Position numbers and translations under genes: made by a program
The notes under the pieces: generated by a model
The model's input: the letters and a program-made list of their open reading frames with translations, nothing else
Database searches by the model: none
What the model was told of the DNA's origin: nothing
Shown: positions 63,076-64,000 of the stretch, piece after piece
Layout: each line of letters starts with the position of its first letter
Numbering within the stretch: the first letter of the stretch is position 1
Source of the DNA: Xanthobacteraceae bacterium
Lineage (GTDB): Bacteria > Pseudomonadota > Alphaproteobacteria > Rhizobiales > Xanthobacteraceae
Assembly: GCA_029239875.1 (NCBI GenBank)
Contig: JARBUD010000003.1
Location: 124,001-188,000 of the forward strand
Length of the DNA: 64,000 nt
Direction of reading: 5' to 3'

Positions 63076-63666
63076 TCAGGCGCGCAGCCGTCTCAGCCGC
63101 AGCGCGACATAGGCGACGATGGCGAGGTGCAGCAGGACCGCACCCGCCAGCCCCGCGGCATGGAAGCGCCAGCCGACCTCCGGCTCGACGCCGATCGCGC
63201 CGATGGTGATGAGGCTGAGCGGCAGGAACAGCGCCACGGACGTCACCAGCCCGGGATTGTAGACGCCGAGCCGGACGCGCGCGCCGATATGGGTGATGCC
63301 GTTCACCAGCATGGCGTAGGGAGCGACGAGCCCGTAGCCCGGCCCCCACAGCAGCACGGCATAGAGGGCGCCGAGGTTCAACGCCCACACCGCGCCGACA
63401 TTGATGACCAGCACCGCCGGCGTGGTCAGCGCCTCGCGCCCGCCGAACACCACATGGTTGGCGAACAGGCGGAAGCGGTCGCCGGTGTGCTCCTCCACCT
63501 GGTGGATCATGTAGCCGGGGCTGTGCAGGAAGATAAGCAGCAGCGCCAGCGACGCCTCGGCTCCCAGCAGCGGGGCCGTCGCCAGCAGCGCCGCCGCCAT
63601 GAAGCCGGCGCCAGCCACCCAGTGGTCGGCGAGCCAGTCCCTGAGCCATTCCAAGCGTTCGCGCAT
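63076..63666 (-). CDS. HXXEE-domain membrane protein
   Basis: A 196-residue protein with about six transmembrane helices and the namesake motif His55-Gln-Val-Glu-Glu59 in GYMIHQVEEHTGDRFRLF, plus a second conserved His in NGITHIGARV. HXXEE proteins are of unknown function; the His and Glu in membrane could bind a metal. Its link to this island is by location only. Confidence 0.8.
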   Translation of the reverse strand: MRERLEWLRDWLADHWVAGAGFMAAALLATAPLLGAEASLALLLIFLHSPGYMIHQVEEHTGDRFRLFANHVVFGGREALTTPAVLVINVGAVWALNLGALYAVLLWGPGYGLVAPYAMLVNGITHIGARVRLGVYNPGLVTSVALFLPLSLITIGAIGVEPEVGWRFHAAGLAGAVLLHLAIVAYVALRLRRLRA

Positions 63667-63689
63667 GAGGCGAGTATAGGCGATTCGCG

Positions 63690-64000
63690 TCAGTCCAGCG
63701 GTGTCGCCGCCTCCAGCGGCAGGCCCGCCTTGGCCCAGCCATCGCTGCCGCCGGGATACCAGAGGATGTTGGTATAGCCGTACTCCAGCGCGCGCTTGGC
63801 GGCATTCCAGCTCATCCAGCAGTCGGTCTGGCAGTAGAAGGCCAGCGCGGCATCGTGGCGGCCTTCGGTCAGCGTGCCGAGCCCCCGACGGAAATAGGCG
63901 TCCATGCCGGCGCTGAGCGCGCCGTAGCCGACATTGGGCAGCCAGACGCTGCCCGGCAGATGATCGCGCTTCTTGTCGCGCCAGATCGTGCCGGCCGGAA
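63690..64000 (-). CDS. PQQ-dependent-catabolism-associated CXXCW-family rhodanese-like protein, N-terminus beyond window
   Basis: The visible 103 C-terminal residues show a rhodanese-like fold, with HLPGSVWLPNVGYGALS (the loop before the active site) and FYCQTDCWMSWNAAKRALEYGYTNILWYPGGSDGW. The cysteine pair here reads C-x3-C-W. The family occurs with PQQ alcohol dehydrogenases; a periplasmic redox or sulfur-handling role is possible. The reading frame stays open to the window edge, so an internal Met near 63905 is not the start. Probably the operon continues outside with a quinoprotein dehydrogenase. Confidence 0.82.
   Translation of the reverse strand, partial: PAGTIWRDKKRDHLPGSVWLPNVGYGALSAGMDAYFRRGLGTLTEGRHDAALAFYCQTDCWMSWNAAKRALEYGYTNILWYPGGSDGWAKAGLPLEAATPLD

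Noticed and set aside
1-64000. tRNA, rRNA, CRISPR arrays, insertion sequences, prophage or toxin-antitoxin genes
   Set aside because: I looked through the intergenic regions and gene list and found none that could be supported.

Overview
The window is a contiguous stretch of a high-GC alphaproteobacterial chromosome, probably Hyphomicrobiales and most likely near Xanthobacteraceae such as Ancylobacter, Starkeya or Xanthobacter. The evidence is the gene order (lptF-lptG-lptD-surA-pdxA-rsmA; fabD-fabG-acpP-fabF-mltG-yicC-gmk; rpsF-rpsR-DUF2232-rplI-dnaB-alr-radA-cvpA-purF), the alphaproteobacterial porin, a CtrA-type site, and PQQ plus formaldehyde-activating-enzyme genes that point to growth on methanol or other alcohols. 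The taxonomic placement is inference. No insertion sequence, prophage, CRISPR array, rRNA or tRNA gene was found.

Layout. 0-7.2 kb: the 3'-truncated ndk, two small related exported proteins behind a CtrA-like box, aqpZ, a Tat-exported cyclase-family hydrolase, an ABC-F ATPase and a major porin. 7.2-17.2 kb: holC and pepA, diverging from the LPS-export and outer-membrane assembly operon (lptF, lptG, lptD, surA-like) that runs on into pdxA and rsmA. 17.3-23.9 kb: a reverse-strand fatty-acid and cell-wall block. 24-36 kb: forward-strand housekeeping genes (ribosomal proteins, cfa, dnaB, alr, radA, cvpA, purF, a VOC protein, an SDR). 36-45 kb: der with a small lipoprotein and a membrane TPR protein, panB, an NnrU-family protein, an L,D-transpeptidase, a diguanylate cyclase, prfC, an ArsC-like protein and a glycine-zipper lipoprotein.

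45-64 kb is the most distinctive part, a periplasmic quinoprotein (PQQ) support island. It holds pqqABCDE (with a 25-residue PqqA) in one run with two unrecognised secreted proteins. A convergent SoxYZ-like carrier faces that run, and an OmpR-type two-component system lies just upstream of pqqA. Next come fae and a four-gene importer operon (DUF3280-like protein, NMT1-like binding protein, permease, ATPase). Diverging from that operon is a cluster resembling PedA1A2BC of Pseudomonas and lut of Methylorubrum, which the literature ties to lanthanide uptake: binding protein, YVTN propeller, cupredoxin-like protein, ABC-2 ATPase and permease, and a secreted helical protein. An HXXEE membrane protein and a rhodanese-like CXXCW-family protein run off the right edge. 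No quinoprotein dehydrogenase is present, so the enzyme this machinery serves must lie outside the window.

Intergenic palindromic repeats are a second theme. At least four elements of about 80-120 bp, from two or more families, occur here. Three of them lie between converging genes, and one supplies the stop codon of rsmA.
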